From: Pantoea sp. Eser
Lineage (GTDB): Bacteria; Pseudomonadota; Gammaproteobacteria; Enterobacterales; Enterobacteriaceae
NCBI GenBank assembly: GCA_009830035.1
Contig: SZZY01000014.1
Coordinates: 44,120 to 108,119, forward strand
Direction of reading: 5' to 3'
Length of the DNA stretch: 64,000 nucleotides
Positions within the stretch are counted from its first letter, which is position 1, and every line of letters begins with the position of its first letter. The translations under genes were made by a program, and so were the position numbers. The notes under the pieces are model-generated. The model saw only the letters and a list, made by a program, of their open reading frames with translations. It did no database searches and had not been told where the DNA came from. Below, piece by piece: positions 20,841 to 31,089 of this stretch.

Positions 20841-21224
20841 ATGGAACTCCGCCATCTGCGTTATTTCGTCGCCGTCGCCCAGACGCTTCACTTCACCCGG
20901 GCAGCTGAAATGCTGGGGATATCACAGCCGCCGCTGAGTCAGCAGACCCTGCGGCTGGAGCAGGAGATTGGGACGCCGCTGTTGAAGCGGCTGACGCGCG
21001 GCCAGTTACAGGGCTTTAATAAAGCGGTGCCAAGGGACGTGATGGTATTCAGCCTGGCGGGATCGGTTAATTTACCGGGATTACCCACCATTCCGGCCAT
21101 TGAATATTCACTCGATCTGCTGGCATCACGCATCGTCAGCTGGTTAACCGCCACTACCCAACAGATGATGGGGAGTTCGGTGTTACGCGGCGATTTAATT
21201 ATTCCTGACTGGCGGCAGCGTTAA
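20841..21224 (+). pseudogene. BudR LysR N-terminus fused to a LacI-like C-terminus
   Basis: Residues 1-52 are a LysR DNA-binding domain ([20 protein letters not shown] and [16 protein letters not shown]) divergent from budA, as expected for BudR. At about 20998 the sequence switches to [20 protein letters not shown] and continues to [10 protein letters not shown], which looks like the end of a LacI-type ligand domain. A deletion fused two regulators into one open frame of 127 residues. It lacks a LysR effector domain. The fused protein may be made, but normal function is unlikely. Confidence 0.75.
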
Positions 21225-21238
21225 CGCTGCGTGGCCGG

Positions 21239-22124
21239 TTAACAGACCTCACTCTGCTGGCTTTGCAAAAAATGATAGGCTGCGCCCAGCATGCCGGAGT
21301 CGTTGCTGTAGGTGGCGGTATCAATGCGAATATCGAGCGGGTACTTTTTCAGCTGGTCGGAGAGTTCATCGAGGAAGGATTCACGTTCGGTTATGCCGCC
21401 GCCGATAAAGATAGTCTGCGGATCAAACACGCTGAACAGGTTATATAAACCGGCGGCAAGATCTTGGTAAAAGGTATTAACCACCTTTTGTGCCAGCTCA
21501 TCCCCCTGATCATAAGCGTCGAACACGTCTTTACCGCTGATATCATCGGCGGGCTGGCCGCTGAGCTGGCTTTAATTTTCACGCAGTGCGGTCATGGTGC
21601 AACTCTGGGCCATGGTATGGGGTTCGAGATGTTGCTGTCAGTTGAACGCGACGTTAGCAGGCAGCCAAACTCACCGGCACGACTGCGCCCTCCGCGAATC
21701 AACGCCCGTTACAAAAGGCCGCGTCACCTAATCCGGTGCCAATGGTTAACATCAGAAAATCATTGAGCTTTTTTGCTTTGCCCAGCCAGCGCTCCGCCAG
21801 CAAAGCACAGTGCGCATCATTTTCGACCGTGGCGGGCAGCGCGGTTTTTTCGGTCAGCCACTGGCTCAGAGGGAACCGATCAAAATCGGAAACCGTGCCG
21901 CCCATGGCAATATAGCCGCTGTCCGGATCGATATACCCCGGCGTGCTGACCGCAATCCCGCTGCATGAGGGATTTTCCTTCAGCCATGCGATTATCTGAT
22001 CCAAAATTTTATCGCGATCGTTATGTGAAATATCAGTACTGTCACCAGTCAGAATATTCCCCTGATCGTCAATCACGCCCATTTTCAAAGAGGTACCGCC
22101 AATATCGAAGGCTGCAATATTCAT
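21239..22124 (-). pseudogene. ROK-family sugar kinase, frameshifted
   Basis: The N-terminal half starts MNIAAFDIGGTSLKMGVIDD (phosphate-1 motif) and reaches VENDAHCALLAERWLG and the LTIGTGLGDA adenosine loop at 21700. The frame then shifts (LIRGGRSRAGEFG is readable in another frame). The C-terminal half from about 21526 contains DPQTIFIGGGITERESF and ends at 21239. It resembles beta-glucoside kinase or glucokinase of the ROK family. Substrate uncertain. Confidence 0.85.
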
Positions 22125-22292
22125 TCGCTGTCTCTGAGGTTATTGTCGTCGATATAATTGTAGCGCTGAAATTTAACCGTATACAGTCAGCAATACGGCA
22201 CCGGCCCGAAACGGTTAAGCGTGATAGATAGGATCCCGCTGCCGTGCAACAAGCAACCGCACGGCATCGGGACTCGGCTCGGCCTGGCGTTG
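22125..22292. other. Short intergenic region
   Basis: Separates the ROK kinase remnant from the ketosynthase remnant. Nothing assignable. Confidence 0.3.
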
Positions 22293-23496
22293 TTACAACT
22301 TACGCAGTAGGATACTGGCATTTACCCCGCCGAATCCAAAGCCATTCGACATGGCATAGGTCAGATCCATCGAGCGAGCGTTCAGCGCCACCAGATCGAG
22401 GTTGCCTGCCGCTTCATCGGGATAATGCAGGTTGAGCGTGGGCGGAACGCATTGATGACGCAGCGCAAGCAGGGTAAATATCGCCTCTAACCGGCCCGCC
22501 GCGCCCAGCAAATGCCCGGTTGCTGATTTGGTTGAGGTGGCGTGGGCGTTGATGTGCTGCACCGCTTCCGGGCCAATTCCGGCCTGGCGCAGGGCCAGTC
22601 TCATTGCCCGCGCCGCTGCCATTTTCCTGGCTGGCGGTCAGGTGGTAAGCATCAGCACTGGTCCCATAGCCAACCAGTTCAGCCAGCGGCGTAGAACCCC
22701 GCGCTTCGGCATACGCTAGTGACTCAATCACCAGCAGGCCCGCCCCTTCAGCCATCACAAAACCGTTGCGGTCGCGATCAAACGGCCGTGAGGCGTGATG
22801 CGGATGATCTGCAAAGCCCACCGACAGCGCGCGTGCGGCCGCAAGGCAGCCCAGCGTCACCCGATCCAGCGCTGCCTCGGTGCCGCCGCAGATTGCAATA
22901 TCCGCTTCGCCACTTCTGATCAGGCGGGCAGCATCACCGATCGCCTGCACGCCTGCAGCACAGGCGGTGACGGGTGCGCCGAGTGGCCCGGTAAATCCAT
23001 GTTTGATCGAGACATGACCCGCCGCCATATTGGCCAGAAAGGAAGGGGCGGTGAAGGGGGATAAACGGCGCGGACCGCGAGCGTCAGTGGTACGCACCGC
23101 TTCAGCAATGGCGCCAAAGCCGCCTACGCCTGAAGCGATGATGGTGGCGGTGCGTTCGCGCGCGGCTTCATCTTCCGGCTGAAGATCCCAGCCCGCCTGC
23201 TTCAGCGCTTCGTCCGCCGCCAGCAGCGCAAACTCGATAAAGCGGGCCATTTTTTTACGTTCTTTAGGCAGGATAAAGGCTTCAGGATCGTACCCTGCCA
23301 GCGGATCTTCATCGACGGTTGGCACGCTACCGCCAACCGAAATGCCGGTACCGGCACTCATTTCGTCGGACAGGCCACGAATTCCCGACTGACCTTCTGT
23401 TAAGCGTTGTCAGACCGTCTCCACGCCGCAGCCTAGCGGCGAGACGATGCCCATACCGGTAATGACGATGCGTTCAGACGCCGCTGAATCACTCGT
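22293..23496 (-). pseudogene. FabF-like beta-ketoacyl synthase, start codon lost
   Basis: A ketosynthase II homologue. After a good GGAGG, the position expected for ATG reads ACG (23494-23496) before SDSAASERIVITGMG. A TGA replaces tryptophan near 23410. The active-site cysteine (APVTACAAGVQAIGDAA) is intact. A frameshift lies near 22620, and INAHATST runs straight into KSATGHLLGAAG, so about 30 residues between the two catalytic histidine motifs are deleted. It ends at 22293. The TetR gene upstream probably controlled it. Confidence 0.88.
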
Positions 23497-23698
23497 GTGT
23501 TTCCTCCTGTGGTCAGTCTGGGCAGTGGAAATTTACCTGCTATAGACGCGTGAGTTAAATGGATGCACGCTTTCAACCCTGCGCACCTGGCGCAGAGCGT
23601 CGTCTGCAGGCCATCAGGCCTAACGGGAAGAAAACCGGTGAGCGTAACGACAGCGATACCTCGATCGGCTGATCAGAGCAATCGCTATCTTTGATTAA
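23497..23698. other. Leader between tetR and the ketosynthase
   Basis: Non-coding. It carries the GGAGG site of the ketosynthase and leads to the palindrome at 23699. Confidence 0.4.
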
Positions 23699-23717
23699 AG
23701 TGACTAATTTAGTCACT
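23699..23717. promoter_or_regulatory. Likely TetR operator before the ketosynthase
   Basis: AGTGACTAATTTAGTCACT is a perfect 9-bp inverted repeat around one base. It overlaps the tetR stop codon and lies upstream of the FabF-like gene. A related GTGACCA/TGGTCAC repeat lies in front of tetR (24369-24392), which suggests the same regulator binds both. Confidence 0.6.
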
Positions 23718-24336
23718 AGTCAGGGGGCCAGGCTGCGTAATACCAGCGCAGCCAGCTGTGGATTGAGGCCGCTTCAGCCTCATCAAGGTTGTACTGCAGC
23801 TGCACCGGGCTGGCATAAGGTTTAATCACCCGATAGATCGCTTCTGCCGCGTCATCGGCCGGGGTTTTACGTTCAAATTCGCCCGCCTCTCTGCCCTGAC
23901 GAAGTATCTGGTGAATCAGGTTCAGCAGACGCTCTTCATGTGCCTGGGCCGAGGTCCAGCCATCGCGTGAGGCCACTGCGGCGATGTCATACAGTTTACG
24001 ATCGTGGAAAAACAGCTCGGTGCCAGTCACTGACAGGGTCCGAAACAGCCGGCGGAATTGTTCAGAGGCGCTGGGCGCGTCGGCTATCGCCGCTTCCACC
24101 CGCTGCATGATCATTGTCAGCCGGCTTGCGCAAATCACCTCGCCAATCGCCTGTTTTAGACAAAAAAATTTGTAGATATAGGCTTTGGAGAAGCCGATTG
24201 CTCGGGCAAGGTCAGCAACGGTGGTTTTTTCATAGCCGTAATGGGCAAAGTGCTGCATCGCGGCATCCACGATCTGGTCGCGCACGTTATGCCCAACAGG
24301 CCCGCGGCTGCCGGCATCGGTAAGCTGTTCTGACAT
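23716..24336 (-). CDS. TetR-family transcriptional regulator
   Basis: The intact 206-residue repressor has an N-terminal helix-turn-helix (RDQIVDAAMQHFAHYGYEKT then TVADLARAIGFSKAYIYKFF) and an all-helical ligand domain. The HTH is at about residues 20-65, slightly extended at the N-terminus. Two GTGAC-containing inverted repeats, one upstream of its own start and one upstream of the ketosynthase, fit autoregulation and control of that gene. The ligand is unknown. Its target here is dead. Confidence 0.9.
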   Translation of the reverse strand: MSEQLTDAGSRGPVGHNVRDQIVDAAMQHFAHYGYEKTTVADLARAIGFSKAYIYKFFCLKQAIGEVICASRLTMIMQRVEAAIADAPSASEQFRRLFRTLSVTGTELFFHDRKLYDIAAVASRDGWTSAQAHEERLLNLIHQILRQGREAGEFERKTPADDAAEAIYRVIKPYASPVQLQYNLDEAEAASIHSWLRWYYAAWPPD

Positions 24337-24368
24337 TTACACCGCCTGATAAATGAGTGGGTTATTTA

Positions 24369-24392
24369 GTGACCACTGGGTTAGATGGTCAC
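24369..24392. promoter_or_regulatory. Likely TetR operator before tetR
   Basis: GTGACCA (24369-24375) and TGGTCAC (24386-24392) form an inverted repeat 33 bp upstream of the tetR start, sharing GTGAC arms with the palindrome at 23699. Confidence 0.5.
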
Positions 24393-24486
24393 ATTTTAGG
24401 CCTTTTAGCCGGTAAAAGCCATGATTCGCGCTGTGCGGCGATGACCGGTGCGGCTAGCCTGCAGCGTGCCCTGACAGCGCGGAAGG

Positions 24487-25625
24487 TTACTGGCGCAGGC
24501 TGTTGATCGGAATATTCCACTGGTTCAGCTTGTTGTAGAGCGCGGTGCGTGAAATCCCCAGCAGCTTAGCGGACTGCCGCAGATTACCGCCCTGGGCGCG
24601 GATAGTCTGTAAGATGCAGGCCCGCTCATTATCCTGCAGCAGGCTGGTTGGCTCTGCGGCGGCCGGGCAGGCGCTGGCGGCAAATTCGGCTGGCAGATCG
24701 GTCAGCTCGATGGTGCTGCTCTGGCAGAGGTTGACGATCCGCTTGACCAGATTTTCCAGCTCACGGACGTTGCCTGGCCAGTGCCATGCCTGCAGGCAGC
24801 GCATCGCCTCTGGTGTCACCTGTGGCGGGAGTTTGTTCAGTCGCTGACATAGCGCGCTGATAAAGGTATTGACCAGATCGGGGATGTCGCTTCGACGATC
24901 CCGTAAGGCCGGAATGGTCAGAGAAATGACGTTGAGACGATAGAACAGGTCACGCCGGAAAGCCCCCTGTTCCACTGCGCTCTGCAGATCGCAGTGGGTG
25001 GCCGCCACGATGCGTATATCCACCTTAACCGGATGTGCGGCACCGATGCGCAATACCTCATTCTCCTGCAGTACGCGCAGCAGGCTGGTCTGCGCCTCGA
25101 GCGGCATTTCACCAATCTCATCAAGGAACAGGGTGCCGCCGTCGGCCAGCTCAAATTTACCGGCCGATCCGCCCCGTCGCGAGCCGGTAAAGGCGCCGTC
25201 AACGTAGCCGAACAGCTCGCTCTGCACCAGATCGCGCGGCAGCGCGCCACAGTTGACCGTCACAAATGACTCCTGTGACCGGCTGCTGGCGTTATGAATC
25301 GCCTGAGCAAACAGCTCTTTACCGGTGCCGCTTTCGCCGGTCAGAAGCACCGTGCTGTCGCTGCGGCTACTGGCTCGCGCGTGCTGTATCGCCTGTTGCA
25401 GAGTGGCCGCATTGCCACGAATCATGTCAAAGGTATAACTGGCGCTGACCCCAAGCACCCGCCGGGTGATCGCCCGGATTCGCTGGTTTTCGCGCAGCGA
25501 TAAAATACGTCCGCCATCCGGTGCCGGCATCAGTGATACCAGGCAGGAGACGCTGCGTCTTCCATCCGGGCGAAACACCATCTCACGATCGTTACAGCGG
25601 GGAAGGGTGAGCAGCGAGCCTGATT
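24487..25625 (-). pseudogene. Sigma-54-dependent activator, N-terminus deleted
   Basis: The AAA+ domain is complete, with Walker A GESGTGKELFAQAIH, the sigma-54 loop GAFTGS (canonical GAFTGA), and Walker [15 protein letters not shown]-terminal Fis-type helix-turn-helix (GGNLRQSAKLLGISRTALYN) follows. The linker VLGVSASYTFDMIRGNAATL resembles AcoR/DhaR-type regulators. Upstream of about 25625 the sequence becomes a sugar transporter on the other strand, so the start and most of the sensory domain are gone. The frame stays open by chance to 25707. The signal it sensed is unknown. Confidence 0.82.
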
Positions 25626-26623
25626 GCGGCTGCAGCAGATGCTGATGGTGGGCGGGCAGGTCACGGTTTATGTGGTCAACTATCTTATCGCCCGCGGCAT
25701 GTCTCACAGCTGGATCGTCAGCGAAGGCTGGCGCTGGATGCTGGCGTCCGGCGTAGTGCCCTGCCTGCTGTTTCTGGCACTGGTGCCGTTCATGCCGGGA
25801 TCGCCGCGCTGGTTAGCGCTGAATGGGAAACGCGATCGGGCGCTGGCGGTGCTGACCCGTTTGTCTACGCCACAGCATGCCGCACGCCTGCTGGCAGAAA
25901 TCAGCGCTTCCGCCGCCGATCAGCGTGACGGAAGTGCCCGGCCGGCATTACTGCGTGACGCCCGGGCGCGCTATATCCTGCTGATTGGCTGCGCCATCGC
26001 CATCCTGCTGATTGGCTGCGCCATCGCCATCCTGCAGCAGATTTCCGGCATTAACATCCTGCTCTATTACGCACCGTCACTGCTGCAGAACATCTCCTCC
26101 GATACGCAAACCTCGCTGTTTCACAGCATTTTCCTTGGCGTAGCGCTGCTGGCTGGGCTGTGCCGTCTGTCTGATTGTGACCTCCTGGGCCTTTATTGCC
26201 CAGACCGGTGGACTGCTGCCGGTGATCGGGCTGGTGGCGTTTGTGCTGATTTTCGGCATGCCGTGGAGCCTCGGCGCCTGGTTACTGATCTCGAAAATCT
26301 TTCCCAACCGCATCCGCGCCGTCGCCATGGGATAAGCCTTCTCATCAATGTATCTGGCCAATTTCATTGTTACCCAGAGTCTCCCGATGATGAATCGCAA
26401 CAGCCTGCTGATGGACCACTTCCACGGCGCGTTTCCGCTGATCCTGTGCGCCGTTGGCTGTCTGGTGGCCTTCTGGTTCGTGCAGCTTTTCCTGCCGGAA
26501 ACTCGCGGCGTCTCACTGGAGCACATCGAGCCGCTGATGTTATCGAAATCCCGTCGCTTTGCCGCTGAGGCACAGCAGACATCCGGACCCTCTATCCAGC
26601 CTGACTGGGCAAACAATAAATAA
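25624..26623 (+). pseudogene. MFS sugar porter (inositol-type), truncated and broken
   Basis: The N-terminal third is missing; homology begins at MLMVGGQVTVYVVNYLIARG. The sugar-porter motif LQQISGINILLYYAPS is present. A 27-bp tandem duplication (25978-26031) repeats LLIGCAIAI in a membrane helix. A deletion/frameshift follows LGVALLAG near 26160, and TAA at 26333-26335 replaces tyrosine in AVAMGYAFSSMY. The end FLPETRGVSLEHIEPLM is typical for the family. It precedes mocA by 12 bp and probably imported the polyol used by that enzyme. Confidence 0.88.
25978..26031 (+). repeat. 27-bp perfect tandem duplication
   Basis: Two identical 27-bp copies, 25978-26004 and 26005-26031, each encoding LLIGCAIAI. 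In-frame, and it lengthens one transporter helix by nine residues. Confidence 0.9.
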
Positions 26624-26635
26624 ACAGGAGCTGTT

Positions 26636-27649
26636 ATGAATCATAAAACTGTGCGTGTGGGATTGATTGGCGCAGGCCGAATGGGCAGTTTTCATGCGGA
26701 GAATCTGGCGCTGCGGGTACCCGGTGCCCGCCTGACCGCCGTTGCGGATCTTCAGCCTGGCGCCGCGCACCGGCTGGCGGATCGGCTGGGGATTGAGAAG
26801 GCCTATACCGACCTGCAGGCATTACTCAACGACAGTGAGATTGATGCGGTGGCGATAGCGACGCCGGCCCGCACCCATGCTGAGCTGGTGATTGCCGCCG
26901 CGCAGGCCGGCAAGCATGTGTTTTGTGAAAAACCGATGGCAGTGACGCTGGAGGAAGCTGACCGGGCGATAGCTGCCGCGAAAACGGCGGGCGTGGTTTT
27001 ACAGGTCGGCTTTAACCGCCGCTTCAGTGCCGGCTTTGCCGCCGCCATCAGCTCAGTGAAAGCCGGTGAAAACGGCACCACCCAGCTAAGCCGCTCGGTG
27101 ACGCGCGACCCCGCCTTACGGGATCCGGCTCCGATCCCGCAGTGGACCATTTTCCTGGAAACCCTGATCCACGACTTTGACACCTTGCTGCATTTCAACC
27201 CCGGAGCCCGACCGGTTGAAGTCTATGCGCTGGCGGATGCGCTGGTCCGGCCTGATTTTAAAGATAAGGGGCTGCTGGATACCTCAGTGGTGACCATCCG
27301 TTTCGATAACGGGGCGATTGCTACCGCCGAAGCCAATTTCCAGGCGGTCTACGGTTATGACGTGCGTGGCGAAGTGTTTGGCAGCAAAGGGATGCTGCAG
27401 GCCGGCAACATCAATCAGGATAACTGTGTCCGCTATCACGCCGACGGTATTGCGATAGCAACCTCACGGATGGATACCGATCTGCTGCGTGACGCCTACG
27501 TGGCGGAAATGACCGAGTTTGCGCACTGCATCCTGCACGGTGAAACGCCGCGCGTCACCGGCATTGATGCCCGCAATGCGCTGGAGATCGCGCTGGCCTG
27601 TATTGAGTCGGTGCAGCAGCGCAAGCCCGTCTTGCTGGGAGCACGCTAA
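26636..27649 (+). CDS. Gfo/Idh/MocA oxidoreductase, inositol 2-dehydrogenase-like
   Basis: An intact 337-residue NAD(P)-dependent sugar/polyol dehydrogenase. The Rossmann motif VGLIGAGRMGSFHAENL lies at the N-terminus. The characteristic GKHVFCEKPMAVTLEEADRA follows near residue 95, with catalytic ETLIHDFDTLLHF near residue 180. It starts at ATG 26636 after AGGAG and overlaps the next gene by one base. The transporter upstream and isomerase downstream suggest inositol or rhizopine-like catabolism, but both neighbours are broken. The substrate is inferred. Confidence 0.88.
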   Translation: MNHKTVRVGLIGAGRMGSFHAENLALRVPGARLTAVADLQPGAAHRLADRLGIEKAYTDLQALLNDSEIDAVAIATPARTHAELVIAAAQAGKHVFCEKPMAVTLEEADRAIAAAKTAGVVLQVGFNRRFSAGFAAAISSVKAGENGTTQLSRSVTRDPALRDPAPIPQWTIFLETLIHDFDTLLHFNPGARPVEVYALADALVRPDFKDKGLLDTSVVTIRFDNGAIATAEANFQAVYGYDVRGEVFGSKGMLQAGNINQDNCVRYHADGIAIATSRMDTDLLRDAYVAEMTEFAHCILHGETPRVTGIDARNALEIALACIESVQQRKPVLLGAR

Positions 27650-28030
27650 TGGCCAGCTATCAGTTATCAGTCTATGCCGAGATGGTGTTTCTCGATTTGC
27701 CATTTATCAGCCGGGTTGAGCGTATTCATGCGCTGGGATTTGGGGTCGAGATCTGGAACTGGGCCAATAAAGATATCGATGCGCTGGTGGCGACCGGTGC
27801 GCGCTTCACCTTAATGACCGGCTATCTGAGCGGTAACCTGACGGATGAGGAGCAAATCGAGCCGCTGCTGCAAAGTGCCGAAGCGTCGCTGGCGGTTGTG
27901 GAACGGCTTAACTGTCCGAGCCTGAATCTGCACGGCACCGGACTGGATGAGAATGGCCAGGCGGTCAGACCGGTGGAGAGGGTGACCGGGGCGATGTGGC
28001 TCAAAGCGGCGGATACGCTGGCGCTGGTCG
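27649..28030 (+). pseudogene. TIM-barrel sugar isomerase/epimerase, 3' truncated
   Basis: Starts at the mocA stop (TAATG) with MASYQLSVYAEMVFLDLPFI and continues through the xylose-isomerase-like fold (LGFGVEIWNWANKDIDALV and CPSLNLHGTGLD). After about 125 residues (near 28030) it runs into the opposite-strand autotransporter sequence and terminates at 28119 in unrelated codons. About half of the expected roughly 260 residues is missing. Hydroxypyruvate isomerase or inosose isomerase (IolI) relatives are the best guess. Confidence 0.8.
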
Positions 28031-29682
28031 AGGCGACGCCATCAGGTGTTTCAACCACGGTCAGCACTTCGTTACCGGTCGTGGCGGCACTGCCCCGGTT
28101 TTGGATGAATAACGTGTAATCACCCGCGCTGCTTTCATTTACCACTACCTTATCGCCAATATTATTGACGCCATCCCCATCCCCATCCCCAGCCAGATCG
28201 GTACGTAAAGCAAAATCGCCGTTGCCGCTCAGGTTAGCGACAGTAAGAGTTGAGTAGGCGTTGGCGTCGGTCATGTCGATCAACGAATGATTCATTTGCA
28301 GGTTATCAAGCTCAGAATTACCGGCAACCAGCCACTGACTGTCGGTCAGATTGACGTTAATATGACCCTCATTAACATGGTCGCTGCCAGCACTGCCTGA
28401 CCAGAGTGAGCCAGAGGCAAAATTGAGATCGATTAACCCGCCTTGAGATATCACGCTGCCGGTAATCGCCATCGTTCAGTCAGCCTCTATTACGCCCGGC
28501 GCATAGCCATCATCATGCTGAGTGGCCATCGCAACCCTTTCCGGCGAGCCCATATCAATGTTCAGGTCGCCCTGAAGATGAATCTGACCCCCGGCCATGG
28601 CGTAAACGCCATAGGTACTTTTCGCCAGACCGTTGATAGTCAGGTTCTGACCGGTGATCTGCCCACTGATTGCCAGCAAGCCATGCCCAATAACATTGAC
28701 ACTATTAATTAATGGCAATATCGGTGTTGCGCAGATTTACCGTCGCGCCTGCCAGCTGCGCCATCGCGCCACCAATCCGGCGGATTTCAGCGTGTTGCGT
28801 TCTGCCTCAGTGCCGAAAAAATTTAACGTGGCACCCTCGTCCATGGCCACAATTGCACCGGTTTGAGTCGAGGCAATGGTACTGCCCGCGCCAATGTCGG
28901 CGACCCCGTCCTCCCGTACTGACAGGCCTGCGGCTTCCACACCGGCGGTGCTGATTGTCAGGTGATCGGCGGTTAAATTACCCAGGCTCCAGATCCCCGC
29001 AGAGATATCACCTGTGGTAATGATGTTGGAATGGCTGCCAAAGTTTACCGAACTGTTTGCCTGAATATTAACGCCATTAGAGCGTTCGCCCAGCGTATTA
29101 ATAGTGAGCTGATTTGCGGTCAGTAACGGCAGACTGTCTGTAGCCTGGCCCGTCGCCGGAAACATACAGGCCACGTCCGCCGATACCCTGAGTGGAAATT
29201 TGCAATTTTTCTGCGGTCAGGCTGGAGGCATTTTTCACCGTTACGGCATCAGCGAATCCACTGCCGGTTCCGACGGTTGTCACCGAACTGCCGGTACCTA
29301 AGTCAGCGCTGGAATTCTTACCCGCCAGCTCAAATCCGTTAGCAGTTTTACCCGATACACTGACAATTAATTTATCCGCAGTAAACAGGCTGTTCGGGCC
29401 TCTTAACACGATGTCCTGGGCAAAATGGTCAGTATCGGTAACGCGGACGGTGCTGCCAATGCCAGCATCAACGGTAGCGGTCGTCCCGGTGGGCACCAGA
29501 ATGCCGTAAAGTCCGCTATTGGTGGTTTTGTCGCCAATCAGGATGGTGCCGTCTGGCAAGGTAATATCGCTGCCGGTCTGGCTTCCTGTTATCGCTGCAG
29601 TGACCGGGACGGGCATAATGCTTACGCCACTGGCCAGCATTAGCATCTTCGCGACCTTGCTCATTCTAAACTTATTATTCAT
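28030..29682 (-). pseudogene. Autotransporter passenger domain, truncated
   Basis: It starts MNNKFRMSKVAKMLMLASGV with a long signal peptide, then a beta-helix passenger of repeated 'LTAEKLQIST', 'LTADHLTIST', 'LTANQLTINT' strands typical of pertactin/AIDA-type proteins. Frameshifts lie near 29165 and 28730, with a stop near 28475. A GDGDGDG acidic stretch comes from a 6-bp repeat around 28170. It ends abruptly near 28030 where the isomerase fragment begins, so the outer-membrane beta-barrel is lost. Once a surface adhesin-like protein; now inactive. Confidence 0.85.
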
Positions 29683-30755
29683 ACCAGTAACTCTTCCTTG
29701 AGGTTTAATTGATGACCCGGATTCAGCGCTGTTAGTCTTGATATCAGCAGAGAGGGGTTAAGCAGAATGAATGAACTGCCTGGCTAGATTCCGGACAGCT
29801 TAACTAAAGTTATTTAACTGATGATCTCCTTTTTAACCAGTGTGACAGGATTATGCCGGGCAGCATCGAATTATGTAAAGGTGCCGGAATTGCCGGATTT
29901 TACGTTCTGATGGCGGCAACCTTCGCGTCTGGAAATGATTTTCTTTGAAAATTAAGGCGATGCAGCAATTACCGTCAGGCGATAGATGTTAAATGATTTT
30001 ACCTGCATTCTTTTTTGATTATGTCTTTTTAAAGTTAACGATGGAACCGAAGGATAATACCTACGCGAATGAACCGGTTTTTTTACCCGCAGACAACCCC
30101 TGATTTGCAAGCCAATAGTTAATGAAGTCATTAATCTTTATCCGTGAAGTAATAAACTAATTGAACACGAATGGCGCAACCATTGACATGATACTGATTA
30201 GCTGGGCGAGATGGCACCATGTAACGCTCAGGTGGCAGTATGAATCAGAAAATAAATATAATCGCGCATCACGGGCTGTTTAAAAAAGCTGAAGCAGATT
30301 AACTGCTGAGCCAGCCGATAACGGATGCCTCAATTCCTGTTACACCGATTACCCGGATATAGATGATGCCCAATTATGATGATTGTCAGTAGTCGAGAAT
30401 AAAGTAGTATTCAGAGTTTTCATATTCAGAAAGAAGCGGGACGATTTTTAAAAGGTAAACCGTATCGGGGATCCAGTAACATCAGGTTGTATTAGTGCGG
30501 ACAGCAAGCCGAACCTAAACTGGTTAACCCGACTGCAGGATTAAAACTGATATCCCCGTGGCGATAACCGTCAGGAGTTGCAGTTTCAGGTTGCCATTTA
30601 AACCGGTAATCAGTCGCCGGGCCTAATAAGTTCAGATGATAATTTATTGATTGATAGTTTAAAAATATTATGGATTCTCACTGAATTCGGCCAGCAATAG
30701 CTTTTTTGATATGACGTTTTAAAACAGATCATAGCGATGGATTATTATACCCCTG
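29683..30755. other. 1.07-kb region without a recognisable gene
   Basis: AT-rich with stops in all frames. The part next to 29682 should hold the autotransporter promoter. No repeat, tRNA or conserved coding block could be recognised; it may be deeply eroded coding sequence. Confidence 0.4.
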
Positions 30756-30807
30756 CCGGAACCTGAGAGAGAGCATCACCCAAGTGTTGCTCTCTCTCAG
30801 GTTCCGG
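30756..30807. repeat. 52-bp near-perfect palindrome
   Basis: Arms of 20 bp (30756-30775 and 30788-30807) are perfectly complementary, containing GAACCTGAGAGAGAGCA. The 12-base centre can add three more pairs (CAC/GTG) around a CCAA loop. No T-tract follows on either strand. It lies 78 bp downstream of the hha-like gene and might end its transcript, or be a mobile or recombination-related element. Confidence 0.85.
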
Positions 30808-30885
30808 TAGAAAATGAAATTCAATAATCTCAGTTGGTGGGTCTGGCACAGAGATGATCTGGTTTCGCGTGATAACTATCCGTAG

Positions 30886-31089
30886 CTAATTGACATGCCG
30901 CCAGGCTTCACTGGGCACTTCGCTGTATATTTTATTCATAGCCAGTTCGGCTCTGCGGTGATCGTAAGCACCTTCAAAGGAAGAACGGTCTTCTATCGGT
31001 ACGCGCTTGCGCATATAACTGGTCGCAATATCAAGTATGTCTTTACTCGGACAGTTTCTTAACTCTATTAAATAATCATTTTTGTTCAT
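30886..31089 (-). CDS. Hha/YmoA-family nucleoid-associated modulator
   Basis: The intact 67-residue protein MNKNDYLIELRNCPSKDILD... has the family pattern. K-x-DYL-xx-LR-x-C lies at the start, DHRRAELAMNKIYSEVP near residue 42, and the terminal W-x-x-V. These align with E. coli Hha (DHRLAELTMNKLYDKIP). Hha-type proteins bind H-NS and modulate silencing of acquired and virulence genes, and plasmids often carry copies. It stands alone. It is one of few intact genes in this decayed block. Confidence 0.85.
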   Translation of the reverse strand: MNKNDYLIELRNCPSKDILDIATSYMRKRVPIEDRSSFEGAYDHRRAELAMNKIYSEVPSEAWRHVN

